Shown: positions 9,974-20,104, counted from the first letter of the stretch. The stretch is 64,000 bases of DNA from JABDFW01 sp035550215 (GCA_035550215.1 DASZPM010000033.1:1-64000), one strand, 5' to 3'. The notes: generated by a model not told the origin, from the sequence alone. Program-made: numbers and translations.

Positions 9974-12367
9974 TTACTCAGTTCTTAAACTTTCAACAGG
10001 GTTTGCCATGGCTGCCTTTATAGCCTGGCTGCATACGGTAATAAGTGTTATACAAACCATAAGCACGCCTGCCAGCGCAAACATCCACCAGGTTAAATTA
10101 ATACGGTAGGCGAACTCATTAAGCCATTTACTAAGCGCCCACCATGCAACCGGTGTTGCTATAATAATAGCGGCTATTACCAGTTTGATGAAATCTTTTG
10201 ATAAGAGTGCTGTAATACCGCTTACTGAAGCGCCGAGCACTTTGCGTACGCCGATTTCTTTTACGCGCTGTTGCGCAAGAAAAGAGGTAAGGGCAAACAA
10301 ACCGGTAACCGCTATTAATATGGAGATAATAGAAAAGAAAAATATCACTTTCCCCAATCGCTCATAATCAGAAAATAGTTTTTGAAAATTTTCGTCGAGG
10401 AATGAATACCTGATAGGGAAATCAGGTTCCAATTTCTTCCATGCTGCTTCAATGCCACTGAGTGTTTGCTTTACATTTTTGGTATTTATCTTAACCAGGA
10501 TAGCTCCCCCGGAACGGTAGCCGCAATGTGCATTGGATATAGAATAAACGGTTGGCACAACATGACTTTGCATACCCTGTACGTTAAAGTCTTTCACAAT
10601 ACCCACTATGGTATAAGGAATGGAATCGCAGTAAGGAAAAATAAGCCTTTGGCCGGTAGCGTCAGCAACTCCTAATTCCTTTAAAGCAGACTCATTAATT
10701 ATTGCGGTATTATCCAAATCCTCGGGGTGGTTATTCTCAAAAAAGCGGCCCTGCAATAATTTAACGTTCATCACCCTAAAATAATCAACACCCACTTTTA
10801 CCCCATTAAACCGGTACTTATTACCTGCAAACTTATATTCGTTAGTACTGGTATCAACTGACTCATCACCCGGTACGGTTGTTGATTTTGACACATACTC
10901 AACCCCCGGTATCGACAGCAGGGTGTTTTGTACAAGCGGGAATTTGCCCTCCCTGTTTTGCTGTGTTGCTGTAATGCGTATAACCTGCGATGGGTTAAAG
11001 CCAAGGTCTTTATGCTGCATAAAACTCATTTGCCGGTTTATTACTATTATGCCTGTAATAAACAACGCAGACAGTGTAAGCTGCACAACCAGTAAGCCGT
11101 TTCTGAAAAATACACCCTTGTTTCCCCGCGCAAATTTTCCTTTTAATACATCTGCTGTTTGGAAATTGGAGAGAAACAATGCGGGATACAAGCCTGCAAC
11201 AACCACAATAGCCAGCAAGCTGCCTGCTATTTGCAAACAAATGGAAACAATATTCCCCGTATTTAATAGTGACAACGGTACATTAAAGCTGCTGCTGAAA
11301 TAAGGCAGCATAATATTTACCAACAATATTGCAAGCACCAGGCTTATAAAACATTGTATGGCTATTTCAAAAAGAGACTGCACAATAATGTGCCCCTTTC
11401 GTGACCCTAATACTTTCCTGATACCTACTTCACGCGCCCGTGTGATAGCTTTGGCAACAGAAAGATTGCTGAAATTAATAGCGCCGGCAATTAATAAAAA
11501 CACTGCCAGTATAAGTAATACTATTGTTGTTTTAAAGTTGCTTTCCCCATGTTTGGGAAAATTATGCAGGTTGGCAACCTCATCAGCGAACAAAGCAGTT
11601 TGATTACCTGCTTTGCGGTATTCCTCAAGTGTAGTACTGCCTTTCTTTAACTGGGCATCATAATAAATCCTGTTTATCACCTCCTCTACCTTCGCTGTTG
11701 CAACGGGTTGCTTTAGCTTAATATATGTTTGATAAGAATAGTTCTGCCAAAAATCTTTGTTTTGGTGCCCGTAGGGGTCGCGCATCACCATTTGCACATC
11801 AAGGTGCGAAGGGCCATCCGGCGCCTGCATAATGCCCGTTACCACGCAATCAACCGCATTATATAATTTCACGGTTTTGCCAATGCTATTAGTGTTACCG
11901 AACAGTTTCCTGTTTACTTCATCGCTTAATACAATAGCATTTGGCTGGTTTAATGCCGTGGCGATATTGCCCTGCCTTAATTTGTACGGGAATACTTTGA
12001 AGAAGAGGGAATCTGTGGTAACTAACCCAGGCTGGTATATTTTTTTGTCTCCCGCACTCATTAGTACTTCATAATTTCCCGCCGGCATGCAGGAGGTGGC
12101 GGCTTCTGCAGCAGGGTACTTTTGCAAAAGCAGGTCAGCAAGGGGTGCAGGTGTTGTGCGTAAAATATCTTTATCTTCCTGCATCGAAATTTTATAGACC
12201 CGTTTAAGGGAAGTGTCCCATTTGTCGTAGCTCAGCTCATAGTTGAGATATACCAAAATAACAATAAAGCTGGCCAGCCCAACAGCCAATCCTGTAACAT
12301 TCACCACGGAGTACAGCCTGTTTTTAAGTACATTCCTCCACGCGATTTTTATAAAACTTCTAAGCAT
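9974..12367 (-). CDS. MacB/FtsX-type ABC transporter permease
   Basis: A 797-residue permease starting MLRSFIKIAWRNVLKNR. It has the two-half architecture, with coupling motifs REVGIRKVLGSRKGH in the first FtsX block and VKEIGVRKVLGAS in the second, ending ANPVESLRTE. These conserved cytoplasmic segments are where MacB-type permeases contact the ATPase. It is an internal gene of the probable operon, 49 bases downstream of its upstream neighbour and 61 bases ahead of the next. No feature identifies a substrate. Confidence 0.9.
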   Translation of the reverse strand: MLRSFIKIAWRNVLKNRLYSVVNVTGLAVGLASFIVILVYLNYELSYDKWDTSLKRVYKISMQEDKDILRTTPAPLADLLLQKYPAAEAATSCMPAGNYEVLMSAGDKKIYQPGLVTTDSLFFKVFPYKLRQGNIATALNQPNAIVLSDEVNRKLFGNTNSIGKTVKLYNAVDCVVTGIMQAPDGPSHLDVQMVMRDPYGHQNKDFWQNYSYQTYIKLKQPVATAKVEEVINRIYYDAQLKKGSTTLEEYRKAGNQTALFADEVANLHNFPKHGESNFKTTIVLLILAVFLLIAGAINFSNLSVAKAITRAREVGIRKVLGSRKGHIIVQSLFEIAIQCFISLVLAILLVNIMLPYFSSSFNVPLSLLNTGNIVSICLQIAGSLLAIVVVAGLYPALFLSNFQTADVLKGKFARGNKGVFFRNGLLVVQLTLSALFITGIIVINRQMSFMQHKDLGFNPSQVIRITATQQNREGKFPLVQNTLLSIPGVEYVSKSTTVPGDESVDTSTNEYKFAGNKYRFNGVKVGVDYFRVMNVKLLQGRFFENNHPEDLDNTAIINESALKELGVADATGQRLIFPYCDSIPYTIVGIVKDFNVQGMQSHVVPTVYSISNAHCGYRSGGAILVKINTKNVKQTLSGIEAAWKKLEPDFPIRYSFLDENFQKLFSDYERLGKVIFFFSIISILIAVTGLFALTSFLAQQRVKEIGVRKVLGASVSGITALLSKDFIKLVIAAIIIATPVAWWALSKWLNEFAYRINLTWWMFALAGVLMVCITLITVCSQAIKAAMANPVESLRTE

Positions 12368-12416
12368 ATCAAAAATTTATTATTCAAAATTTACAATACC
12401 TTTTAGCTTTCATTCT

Positions 12417-14867
12417 TTATTCAACCCGCAGGCTCTCTACAGGGTTGCTTACAGCTACTTTAAATGTTCTGGCAAGCATTATAACAAATGCAATTACTAT
12501 CATTGCAGCGCCGCCGCCGGCAAATACCCACCAGCTCATAGCTGTTTTATATGCAAAATTGTTCAGCCATATATTGCCGCCCCACCATGCGGCAGGCACA
12601 GCGATAATAAATGCCAATACAATAAGCTTTAAAAAATCCTTTGAGAGCAATGCTATTATTTGGGTAAGCGAGGCGCCCACAATTTTCCTTATTCCAATTT
12701 CTTTTGTGCGCTGGTTGGTAATATAAATTACCAGCCCCAATAAACCCAGGCAGCTTATAAATAATGTTAACCCCGTACACCACATAAGCAACCGGGAAAT
12801 GTTTTTTTCCTCGGTATAATATTTGGCTATACTCTCGTCAAAAAAAGTATAACTAAAATCATCAGCAGGATAAACCTCTTTATACGCTTTTTCAATTTTA
12901 CTTATACCTGCCTTCCATACTGTGCCCGCATCATCCTGCCCCCGCAGAGCAATATTGAATTTTCTTCCCCGCTTGTCACCATTGGCTATCAGTAATGGCT
13001 GTATTGGTTCACGAAGCGATTTTTGGTTGAAATCTGCCACAACACCCACTATTGGTACCAACTTTTGATTCCATGTAATCATTTTCCCCACTGCCTGCTG
13101 CGGGTTAGTGCAGCCTATAATTTTAGCATAATTCTCATTTATTAATATCGAGTTTGTTGTGTCACTATTCCTGAGATTTGCCCCTGCCAATAACTTAAGC
13201 TGGTATAGCTTAATGTAATTACTGTCGGCTATTTTAATATTTATTTCCGTTTCAATATCCCGCTTTCCATTATTATATTTTGCATCGCTTGTCCATATTC
13301 CATTACTTGAAGGCGGGTTATTTGACCTGCTGACCATTGCTACTTCCGGTATAGCTTTTATTTTTTCCATTAAAAGCTGCTTTTTGCTTTGCGAGGTATC
13401 ATAAAAATTGGTATCGAAAAAAACAATGGCATCTTTTTTAAATCCTAAGTCTTTATTGAGCGAGTAGCTTATTTGCTTGCTGACAATTATCGTGGCAATA
13501 ATAAATACCTGCGCTATTACAAATTGTGTAACAGTAAGCGTTTTGCGCAGCCAGGCTGACCTGCCCTTACCCCTGTAAACCTGGTTTTTTAATACCAGCA
13601 CCGGGTTAAAAGATGACAACAAAACTGCGGGATAAAAACCTGACAACAGGCTTACAACCACCACAAGCAACGCTAAAAATAATATTATACCAGGCTGTTT
13701 TGACAGGCTGAACTTTAGCCCCGAAGGAATAAAATCTGCGAATACATGCAGCAAAAACGGCGCTATAGCTATGGATAAAAGTGTTGCTATTAGTGTAAGC
13801 AAAAATGTCTCACTTAAAAACTGCAACGTCAACTGGCTTTTTTTGCCACCCAGGGTTTTGCGTATGCCAATTTCCCTGCCGCGTTGCGATGCCTGCGCTG
13901 TTGTAAGGTTTATAAAATTTATGCTTGCCAGCAATAATAAAAATGCGGCCACAGCAAGCAGTCCGTAAAGGGTTGGTTTATGCGCCATGCCATTGGTGCC
14001 AAAATTGCCATAATCATTATTAAAATGTACATCGTTCAGGGGCTGCAATGTGTAACCTGTAGTTGAATGATCCTCCGGGTCCGGAGTGTGATGTGTTTCA
14101 TACAACTTAAGTACTTTCGGGGCAATTTGTGCTGCGGTTACACCGGGCGATAATTTAATAAATAACTGGGAAGCTGATGTTGTACTGCTCCAATCGTCCC
14201 AATCTCCCGGCTTTAAAGATGTTTTATCAAGTGTACTTAACGATACAAATGTTTTAAAGGTAAAATCGGTATTCTTATCAATATCTTTTACAATACCTGT
14301 TACGGTTGCATGCACAGTATCATTGTACGTCAATTGCATGCCTATCATTTTAGTATAATCCAGGTTTGGAAAATATGTTTTTGCACGGCTTTCGGTCAGT
14401 ACCACCTGGTAAGGCTGCTTCAGTGTTGTTTTAGGCGAGCCGGCCAGCCATTTGTACGGTAATAATTCAAAATAATTTTCATCTGCAAAAATTGCTTCAT
14501 TTTGTTTCTTTAGCACAACAGGCTTATTTGCTGTAGGGTATGGTATGCTTAATTTGGCATCGTCATCCCATGTTCTGAATGGCACAACAAGGTCAATACC
14601 GGTAAGTTCTCTTTTTATTGCTGGCCCCATGGGTGATGTAATACCCGAATTATGAAACGAGTGGCCTGAAAAAGAAAAATCAGATACCACACGGTACACG
14701 CGGCTGCCATCTTTTTCAAATTTATCAAAGCTTAAATCGTAGGACACAATAAGAAAGATAACCAGGGATGCACTGATGCCTATAGAAAGGCCGGCAATGT
14801 TTATCAGCGAAAAAACTTTGTTCCGCCAAAAACTCCTGGTGGCTACAAGAAAATAGTTTTTAAACAT
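12417..14867 (-). CDS. MacB/FtsX-type ABC transporter permease
   Basis: An 816-residue permease, the longest in the array, starting MFKNYFLVATRSFWRNK. Coupling motifs are REIGIRKTLGGKKSQ and TKEIGIRKIVGAS; the tail is SNPVESLRVE. Its first periplasmic domain has extra length relative to the neighbours (around residues 75-115, with a PTANKP stretch). It is an internal operon gene only 35 bases after the preceding stop. It is predicted to be an inner-membrane protein with eight helices. Confidence 0.9.
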   Translation of the reverse strand: MFKNYFLVATRSFWRNKVFSLINIAGLSIGISASLVIFLIVSYDLSFDKFEKDGSRVYRVVSDFSFSGHSFHNSGITSPMGPAIKRELTGIDLVVPFRTWDDDAKLSIPYPTANKPVVLKKQNEAIFADENYFELLPYKWLAGSPKTTLKQPYQVVLTESRAKTYFPNLDYTKMIGMQLTYNDTVHATVTGIVKDIDKNTDFTFKTFVSLSTLDKTSLKPGDWDDWSSTTSASQLFIKLSPGVTAAQIAPKVLKLYETHHTPDPEDHSTTGYTLQPLNDVHFNNDYGNFGTNGMAHKPTLYGLLAVAAFLLLLASINFINLTTAQASQRGREIGIRKTLGGKKSQLTLQFLSETFLLTLIATLLSIAIAPFLLHVFADFIPSGLKFSLSKQPGIILFLALLVVVVSLLSGFYPAVLLSSFNPVLVLKNQVYRGKGRSAWLRKTLTVTQFVIAQVFIIATIIVSKQISYSLNKDLGFKKDAIVFFDTNFYDTSQSKKQLLMEKIKAIPEVAMVSRSNNPPSSNGIWTSDAKYNNGKRDIETEINIKIADSNYIKLYQLKLLAGANLRNSDTTNSILINENYAKIIGCTNPQQAVGKMITWNQKLVPIVGVVADFNQKSLREPIQPLLIANGDKRGRKFNIALRGQDDAGTVWKAGISKIEKAYKEVYPADDFSYTFFDESIAKYYTEEKNISRLLMWCTGLTLFISCLGLLGLVIYITNQRTKEIGIRKIVGASLTQIIALLSKDFLKLIVLAFIIAVPAAWWGGNIWLNNFAYKTAMSWWVFAGGGAAMIVIAFVIMLARTFKVAVSNPVESLRVE

Positions 14868-14902
14868 CTTTAAACAGTTTTTGGTTAACAGTTATTGATT
14901 AG

Positions 14903-17317
14903 CTATTCGGTACGCAGGCTTTTAACCGGGTTGGCAATTGCCGCCTTTATTGCCTGGAAACTAACCGTTAACAGCGCGATGAACAAAGCGATACAACCTG
15001 CAAACGCAAAAATTTCCCAGCCCATTTTAACGCGGTAGGCAAAACCTTCCAGCCACTTGTAGCCAGCGTACCACGCCAACGGTACTGCTATAACCACCGC
15101 AATTAATACCAGCTTTACAAAGTCGTGCGAAAGCATCAGTACTATATTTATTACTGTTGCGCCAAGCACTTTTCTTATACCAATTTCTTTTATCCGCTGA
15201 CTTGCGGCAAAAGTAACCAGGCCCAGCAAACCCAGGCAACTGATAATTACAGCTAATAATGTAAATGTAAAAATGATGTTGCCCTGCCGTTGTTCAGCCT
15301 GGTATTGCCGGTTAAAATTTTCATTCAGAAATGAATATTCAACACTATTATCCGCATCGAATTTCTTATATGTTTGCTGCAGGAATTTAATCGCAGCAGG
15401 AATGTCTTTACCGCTTAGCCGCACGTACAGGTTATCTTCTTCTTTTGCCACCGGTGGCATTCTTAGCACAAGCGCCTGAATTTTATGCTGCAATGAATAA
15501 ATATTAAAATCTCTTACCACACCAATAACGGTGGCATGCGCTGTTTCACCATTGCCAATTTTAAATTCAACTTTTTTTCCAATAGCATTTTTCCATCCTA
15601 ATTCTTTTACGGCTGTTTCATTTACCAGCACGGAGTTTAATGTATCGGTTGGCATTGCCGGTGAAAAATTGCGCCCCTGCAACACCTTTATCTGTAAGGC
15701 AGGCAGGTAATCTTCATCTACCATAAAATCTTCTGCCACAAGCGCGGATGTTGAAATAGCACCTTTTTCAGCGGGATTATTTGTTTCTTTTTCAAAATAA
15801 AACCCATTGGAGCCAATATCGTTATTACCAATCGGGTTACTGGCAGCAGCAACGGCCTGTATCAAGGGTGAGCGCAGCAACTCCTGTTTCAATGCCGGAA
15901 TTTGATTGCGCACAGCATGATTTGCAATATGAAAGCTAAGCACCTCATCTTTATTAAAGCCCAGGTTTTTATTAAGTGCATATTGCATTTGCCGGTATAT
16001 AACACCGGTGCCGGCTATTAACGCGATGGCAATAACAAATTGAAACGTTACCAATACTTTGCGAAACAAAATACTTCCGCCATGCTTACCTGTTTCGCCC
16101 TTTAACGCAGGTATGGTTTTAAAAGCAGAAAGAAAGAACGCGGGATAAATACCGCTTAAAATACCTGTTATCAATACAAATGCTGTGAGCGCTGTTATTG
16201 TATTGGCAACGCCGAACTGCCACATTGATAATGTTTTGCCCGAAAGCCGGTTAAAGTAGGGCAGCGCTATATTGGTTATAGCAGCAGCCAGCAATGCAGC
16301 GATGAATGTAAGCACTACTGACTCTGTAAGAAACATTGTAACAAGCTGCTTTTTACCCGAGCCGACCACTTTACGCACACCAATTTCTTTTACACGCACT
16401 GATGAGCGTGCTGTTGAAAGGTTTACGTAATTAATTACCGCAATAATTAATACTAAAAAGGCAACCACAGAAAAAATGTAAATATATTTTATGTCGCCAT
16501 TGGCAGACATTTCATAATCATAATTTGAATGCAGGTGAATGGATGTTAATGGCTGAAGTTCAAGATGGTAATCAACATTTTTACCTAACGAAGCCTCAAG
16601 ATGAGTTTTATAAAATTTCGGTAATTGTGCCTGCAATTTTTTACTGTCTGCCCCCTTTTTTAGCATTATATAAGTGTACACATAAAAATTACCCCAGCCA
16701 TCTGTATAATTTGCATTAAACGAGCGTAATGCACTGAATGTAAAATGCGAGTTTGCCGGCACATCGTCAATAACCCCTGTTACTTTATTAGGAAATGTTT
16801 TATCGAAATAAACATTTTTATTCAAAGCGTCTCCTGGCTTTCCAAATAATTTCGTTGCGAGTGTTTTTGTTAAAACAATGCTTTGGGGTGATGTGAGCGC
16901 AATGGCCGGGTCGCCGTATAAAAAATGGTAGCTGAATATTTTAAACACAGAGTTATCAGTAAATAAAATATCCTCAGCTTTAATTTTTTTATCTCCCACT
17001 GTTATATCGCCACCCCCTTCCGGGTCAAAGCGTACCGCCTCTTCTACTTCAGGATAATCGGCTTTTAATGCAGGTCCAAAAGGCACCCCGGTTGGCGCGA
17101 GTTTAAAACTTCCCCCCTCCCAGTTTGCGTAATGCACCACCCTGAATATACGGTCGGCATTTTTATTATAACGGTCGTAGCTCAACTCATTAAAAATGTA
17201 TAATGCTATAATCCAAAAAGCTGCAAGCCCAATAGTAAGGCCTGTTATATTTACCAATGAAAATACCCGGTGCTTTTTAATGTTCTTCCATGCTACGGTT
17301 ATATAATTTTTAATCAT
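14903..17317 (-). CDS. MacB/FtsX-type ABC transporter permease
   Basis: An 804-residue permease starting MIKNYITVAWKNIKKHR. The first FtsX block carries KEIGVRKVVGSGKKQ and the second IKEIGIRKVLGAT; it ends ANPVKSLRTE. The layout of helices and the two periplasmic MacB-PCD domains is the same as in its neighbours, and it is closest by eye to the gene at 2470-4887 around the segment IHLHSNYDYE/IHLHSDTKYE. It is the second gene of the probable six-gene operon, 69 bases after the first. Confidence 0.9.
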   Translation of the reverse strand: MIKNYITVAWKNIKKHRVFSLVNITGLTIGLAAFWIIALYIFNELSYDRYNKNADRIFRVVHYANWEGGSFKLAPTGVPFGPALKADYPEVEEAVRFDPEGGGDITVGDKKIKAEDILFTDNSVFKIFSYHFLYGDPAIALTSPQSIVLTKTLATKLFGKPGDALNKNVYFDKTFPNKVTGVIDDVPANSHFTFSALRSFNANYTDGWGNFYVYTYIMLKKGADSKKLQAQLPKFYKTHLEASLGKNVDYHLELQPLTSIHLHSNYDYEMSANGDIKYIYIFSVVAFLVLIIAVINYVNLSTARSSVRVKEIGVRKVVGSGKKQLVTMFLTESVVLTFIAALLAAAITNIALPYFNRLSGKTLSMWQFGVANTITALTAFVLITGILSGIYPAFFLSAFKTIPALKGETGKHGGSILFRKVLVTFQFVIAIALIAGTGVIYRQMQYALNKNLGFNKDEVLSFHIANHAVRNQIPALKQELLRSPLIQAVAAASNPIGNNDIGSNGFYFEKETNNPAEKGAISTSALVAEDFMVDEDYLPALQIKVLQGRNFSPAMPTDTLNSVLVNETAVKELGWKNAIGKKVEFKIGNGETAHATVIGVVRDFNIYSLQHKIQALVLRMPPVAKEEDNLYVRLSGKDIPAAIKFLQQTYKKFDADNSVEYSFLNENFNRQYQAEQRQGNIIFTFTLLAVIISCLGLLGLVTFAASQRIKEIGIRKVLGATVINIVLMLSHDFVKLVLIAVVIAVPLAWYAGYKWLEGFAYRVKMGWEIFAFAGCIALFIALLTVSFQAIKAAIANPVKSLRTE

Positions 17318-17386
17318 ACTGTTTAAATTTAGCTGATAATTGTACGTTTATTCTTTCCACTTCAAAAATCACCCACACATATTACT

Positions 17387-19798
17387 TTACTCCGTTCTTA
17401 AGCTTTTTACAGGGTTTGCTAATGCGGCTTTAACAGCCTGGAAGCTAACCGTTAATAATGCTATTAATAAACCGGCTACGCCTGTTACTATAAATATCCA
17501 TGCGCTTATACTTATCCTGTATGCATAACCCTGTAACCACTCATACATAAAGTACCATGTTACAGGGGTGGCAATAACTATGGCAACAACTACAAGTTGT
17601 AAAAACTCCGCTGAAAGTATTTTTACAATTACCGCAGTTGATGCGCCCATTACTTTACGTATGCCAATTTCTTTTGTGCGGTTTATTGCTGCCAGCGATG
17701 CAAGGCCAAACAGGCCAAGACAGGCAAGAAAAATGGAAACACCCCCTGCCCAGCCAGCAATATTACCCCACCTTTCGTCAGACGTATATAAACTGTCAAG
17801 GTTTTCATCTAAAAAACTATACTGGAAGGGGATGGATGGAACTAAGCTGTTCCATGTTTTTTGCATGGCGGCTATAGCTGCTGCGGGATACCCGGGTTTA
17901 ACCCGCACAAAAAATTTACTCATGCCAAACGGGCTGCCATTAACAAAAACAATAGGTTGTATTTGCTGGCTCAGCGGCAGAAAATTAAAATCTTTCACCA
18001 CTCCAACCACAACTGGTGTCACCTTTGAGAGGCCTTCCAGCCTTACGCCTAATGCTTTATCATCTGTTAAACCCATGCTTTTTACCAATGCTTCATTTAC
18101 CAGCACACCCGTAACCGAATCAGATGCCATATTATCGTTTAACATTCTCCCGGCAACTATATGCATGCCAAGCACTTTTGTAAAATCAGCGCTGGCAAAA
18201 CACCTGAACACCTGCTGGTGCTTTCCATTATATTCAAAACCTGTGGAATTATACCCTTCCCCAAACCCGGCGCCGGAGGAGGCAATTCCTTCTACCTGCG
18301 GAAATTTTGTAATAGCCTGCTTAAACAGCGGGAACGTTTTTGCCGCATCTGTTTCATCTGCATTTATCACCACAACATTTTCTCTGTTAAAACCCGGGTC
18401 TTTTGTACGCATGTATTTTACCTGCTGCAGCATAACAGTGGTAGAAATTATTAAACACATAGACAGTACGAACTGGAGCGTTACCAACGAGCGGCTAAAG
18501 AAATTGGCCCCACCTACTTTTATTTTACTTTTTAATACCTCAACCGGCCTGAAAGATGATAATATAACCGCAGGATAAATACCGGCAAGTATGCCAGTTA
18601 ATAATGCAAGCCCGGCAAACAGCCATATTAACGCGGGATATTGTGAGAAAGAAAATTGAAGGTCTTTTTCCGCAAGCTTGTTAAAATAAGGTAATAACAA
18701 TTTTGCAAGTAACAAGCCAAGCAGGGCGGAAATAATACTCAGCATTAACGATTCAGTAAAAAATTGCCAAACCAGTTGTTCTTTAGCACCACCAATAGCT
18801 TTTCTAACACCTACTTCCTTCGCCCTTTTTGATGACCGCCCTATGGCAAGGGTGGTAAAATTTATACAGGCAATCAATAAAACGCCTGTTGCAATACCTA
18901 ATAATATCCACGTAGTTTTTGGGTCAACAGCGTGGTCTGCGCCTGCGCTGATTTTTAAGTTTGAATGTATATCCTGCAGGGGCTGAAGGCGAAAGCTTAT
19001 TGGCAAAGGGCCGGTACCATTCCAGCCGCTTTGCTTGAATTCCTCTGCCTCCCATGGCATATATTTTTGACTGAATTTCGCCAGTGCTGCGCCCGCCAAG
19101 CTGCTGCCTTCGCGCAATTTTACAAATGTTTGAAAACCCGAATACCGCCAGTTATTCACCGCGTCTTTTCCCTGGGGTGAGTTTTGCAAATAATCCCAGC
19201 TAAGCAATACGTTAAACCGGATAGATGAATTAGCAGGTATATTTTCTGCCACAGCGCCAACAACAAACGGTTGAAATGTGTCACCAACCTTAATCTCAAC
19301 GGTTTTGCCTACCACGTTGGCTTCTCCAAACAATTGTATTGCTTTGTCTTTTGTAAGCACAATATTTTGTGTGCCTGCCAATGCTGTTGCCGCATTGCCG
19401 TATAATAGTTTAAAGGAGAATACAGAAAACATCTGTGGATCGGTGTATGCAACAGGCACAGACAAAGCGGTGTTATCCCCAACCCTGGCAAGCTTATCTT
19501 TCCACTCTTTATAAAATCTTACATAATCTTCAACTTCCGGAAAATCCTTTTTTAAAGCCGGGCCAAGGGGCATGTACATACCGGCATCACCCTGGCCCGC
19601 CTTTTGGTCCCATTCATATACCCTGTAAATGTTGTTCTTATTTTTATGAAAACTGTCGAAGCTAAATTCATTCACCGCGTACAACAAAAAAAGGCTGAAA
19701 CAGGCGAGGCCGATAGACAGGCCTGCAATATTTATAAAAGCCGGGATTTTTTGCGCACTTAAGTTGCGGAAAGCAACTTTGATGTAATGAATAATCAT
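17387..19798 (-). CDS. MacB/FtsX-type ABC transporter permease (first gene of operon)
   Basis: An 803-residue permease starting MIIHYIKVAFRNLSAQK. Coupling motifs are KEVGVRKAIGGAKEQ and TKEIGIRKVMGAS; the tail is ANPVKSLRTE. It is the first gene after leader C (19799-20104), which holds a sigma-54-like promoter and paired palindromes, so it probably leads the transcript that continues to 5063. A 336-residue plus-strand frame inside it (17568-18578) is an antisense shadow. Confidence 0.9.
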   Translation of the reverse strand: MIIHYIKVAFRNLSAQKIPAFINIAGLSIGLACFSLFLLYAVNEFSFDSFHKNKNNIYRVYEWDQKAGQGDAGMYMPLGPALKKDFPEVEDYVRFYKEWKDKLARVGDNTALSVPVAYTDPQMFSVFSFKLLYGNAATALAGTQNIVLTKDKAIQLFGEANVVGKTVEIKVGDTFQPFVVGAVAENIPANSSIRFNVLLSWDYLQNSPQGKDAVNNWRYSGFQTFVKLREGSSLAGAALAKFSQKYMPWEAEEFKQSGWNGTGPLPISFRLQPLQDIHSNLKISAGADHAVDPKTTWILLGIATGVLLIACINFTTLAIGRSSKRAKEVGVRKAIGGAKEQLVWQFFTESLMLSIISALLGLLLAKLLLPYFNKLAEKDLQFSFSQYPALIWLFAGLALLTGILAGIYPAVILSSFRPVEVLKSKIKVGGANFFSRSLVTLQFVLSMCLIISTTVMLQQVKYMRTKDPGFNRENVVVINADETDAAKTFPLFKQAITKFPQVEGIASSGAGFGEGYNSTGFEYNGKHQQVFRCFASADFTKVLGMHIVAGRMLNDNMASDSVTGVLVNEALVKSMGLTDDKALGVRLEGLSKVTPVVVGVVKDFNFLPLSQQIQPIVFVNGSPFGMSKFFVRVKPGYPAAAIAAMQKTWNSLVPSIPFQYSFLDENLDSLYTSDERWGNIAGWAGGVSIFLACLGLFGLASLAAINRTKEIGIRKVMGASTAVIVKILSAEFLQLVVVAIVIATPVTWYFMYEWLQGYAYRISISAWIFIVTGVAGLLIALLTVSFQAVKAALANPVKSLRTE

Positions 19799-19910
19799 AT
19801 TACAGCATTTTTGGTTTACCGGTAAACAACTTTTTACACTAAAAAGTTACAAAGCCTGTGGGGCAAATGCATCGCACCAATGCAATACACACATTATCAT
19901 CATTTAGGCT

Positions 19911-19925
19911 TCAACGGTTATGCCA
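19911..19925 (-). promoter_or_regulatory. sigma-54-like promoter element, leader C
   Basis: The minus strand reads TGGCAT-N5-TTGA. The core including flanks closely matches leaders A and B. It lies 112 bases upstream of the operon's first ATG, a longer leader than in A and B. The -12 position is GA, not the canonical GC. Confidence 0.55.
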
Positions 19926-19976
19926 ATACGTAACTGGCTGTAAATAAATTAATTATAGAAGTGGGTAGGGCATAGG

Positions 19977-20013
19977 TGTACGAATCCGAACACTTCCTGT
20001 ACGAAAATGCGGC
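19977..20013. promoter_or_regulatory. paired palindromic activator sites, leader C
   Basis: The first site, 19977-19992, is a clean TGTACG-N4-CGAACA palindrome. The second, 19998-20013, keeps the left half (TGTACG) but its right half is degenerate (TGCGGC). Starts are 21 bases apart and the pair is 51 bases upstream of the sigma-54-like element. Confidence 0.55.
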
Positions 20014-20104
20014 ACAACTACTTTGCGGCAGGCTAGCTGTACTGTAAACGCATGTGGTTAAAAAAGGTTACAGCATATAACATTTACCGGGAGAAGAGGC
20101 AGCC

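Larger units (their letters stand above)
19799..20104. other. intergenic leader C (306 bases)
   Basis: This gap between the DUF5916 gene and the permease operon contains the sigma-54-like element (19911-19925) and the palindrome pair (19977-20013). About 110 bases of untranslated leader follow before the ATG at 19798. Nothing recognisable was seen in 20014-20104, and no coding frame or tRNA was found. Confidence 0.6.

Noticed and set aside
17568..18578. 336-codon plus-strand open frame inside a permease gene
   Set aside because: It is antisense to a well-conserved permease, its translation has no recognisable motif and it is a by-product of codon usage on the other strand.
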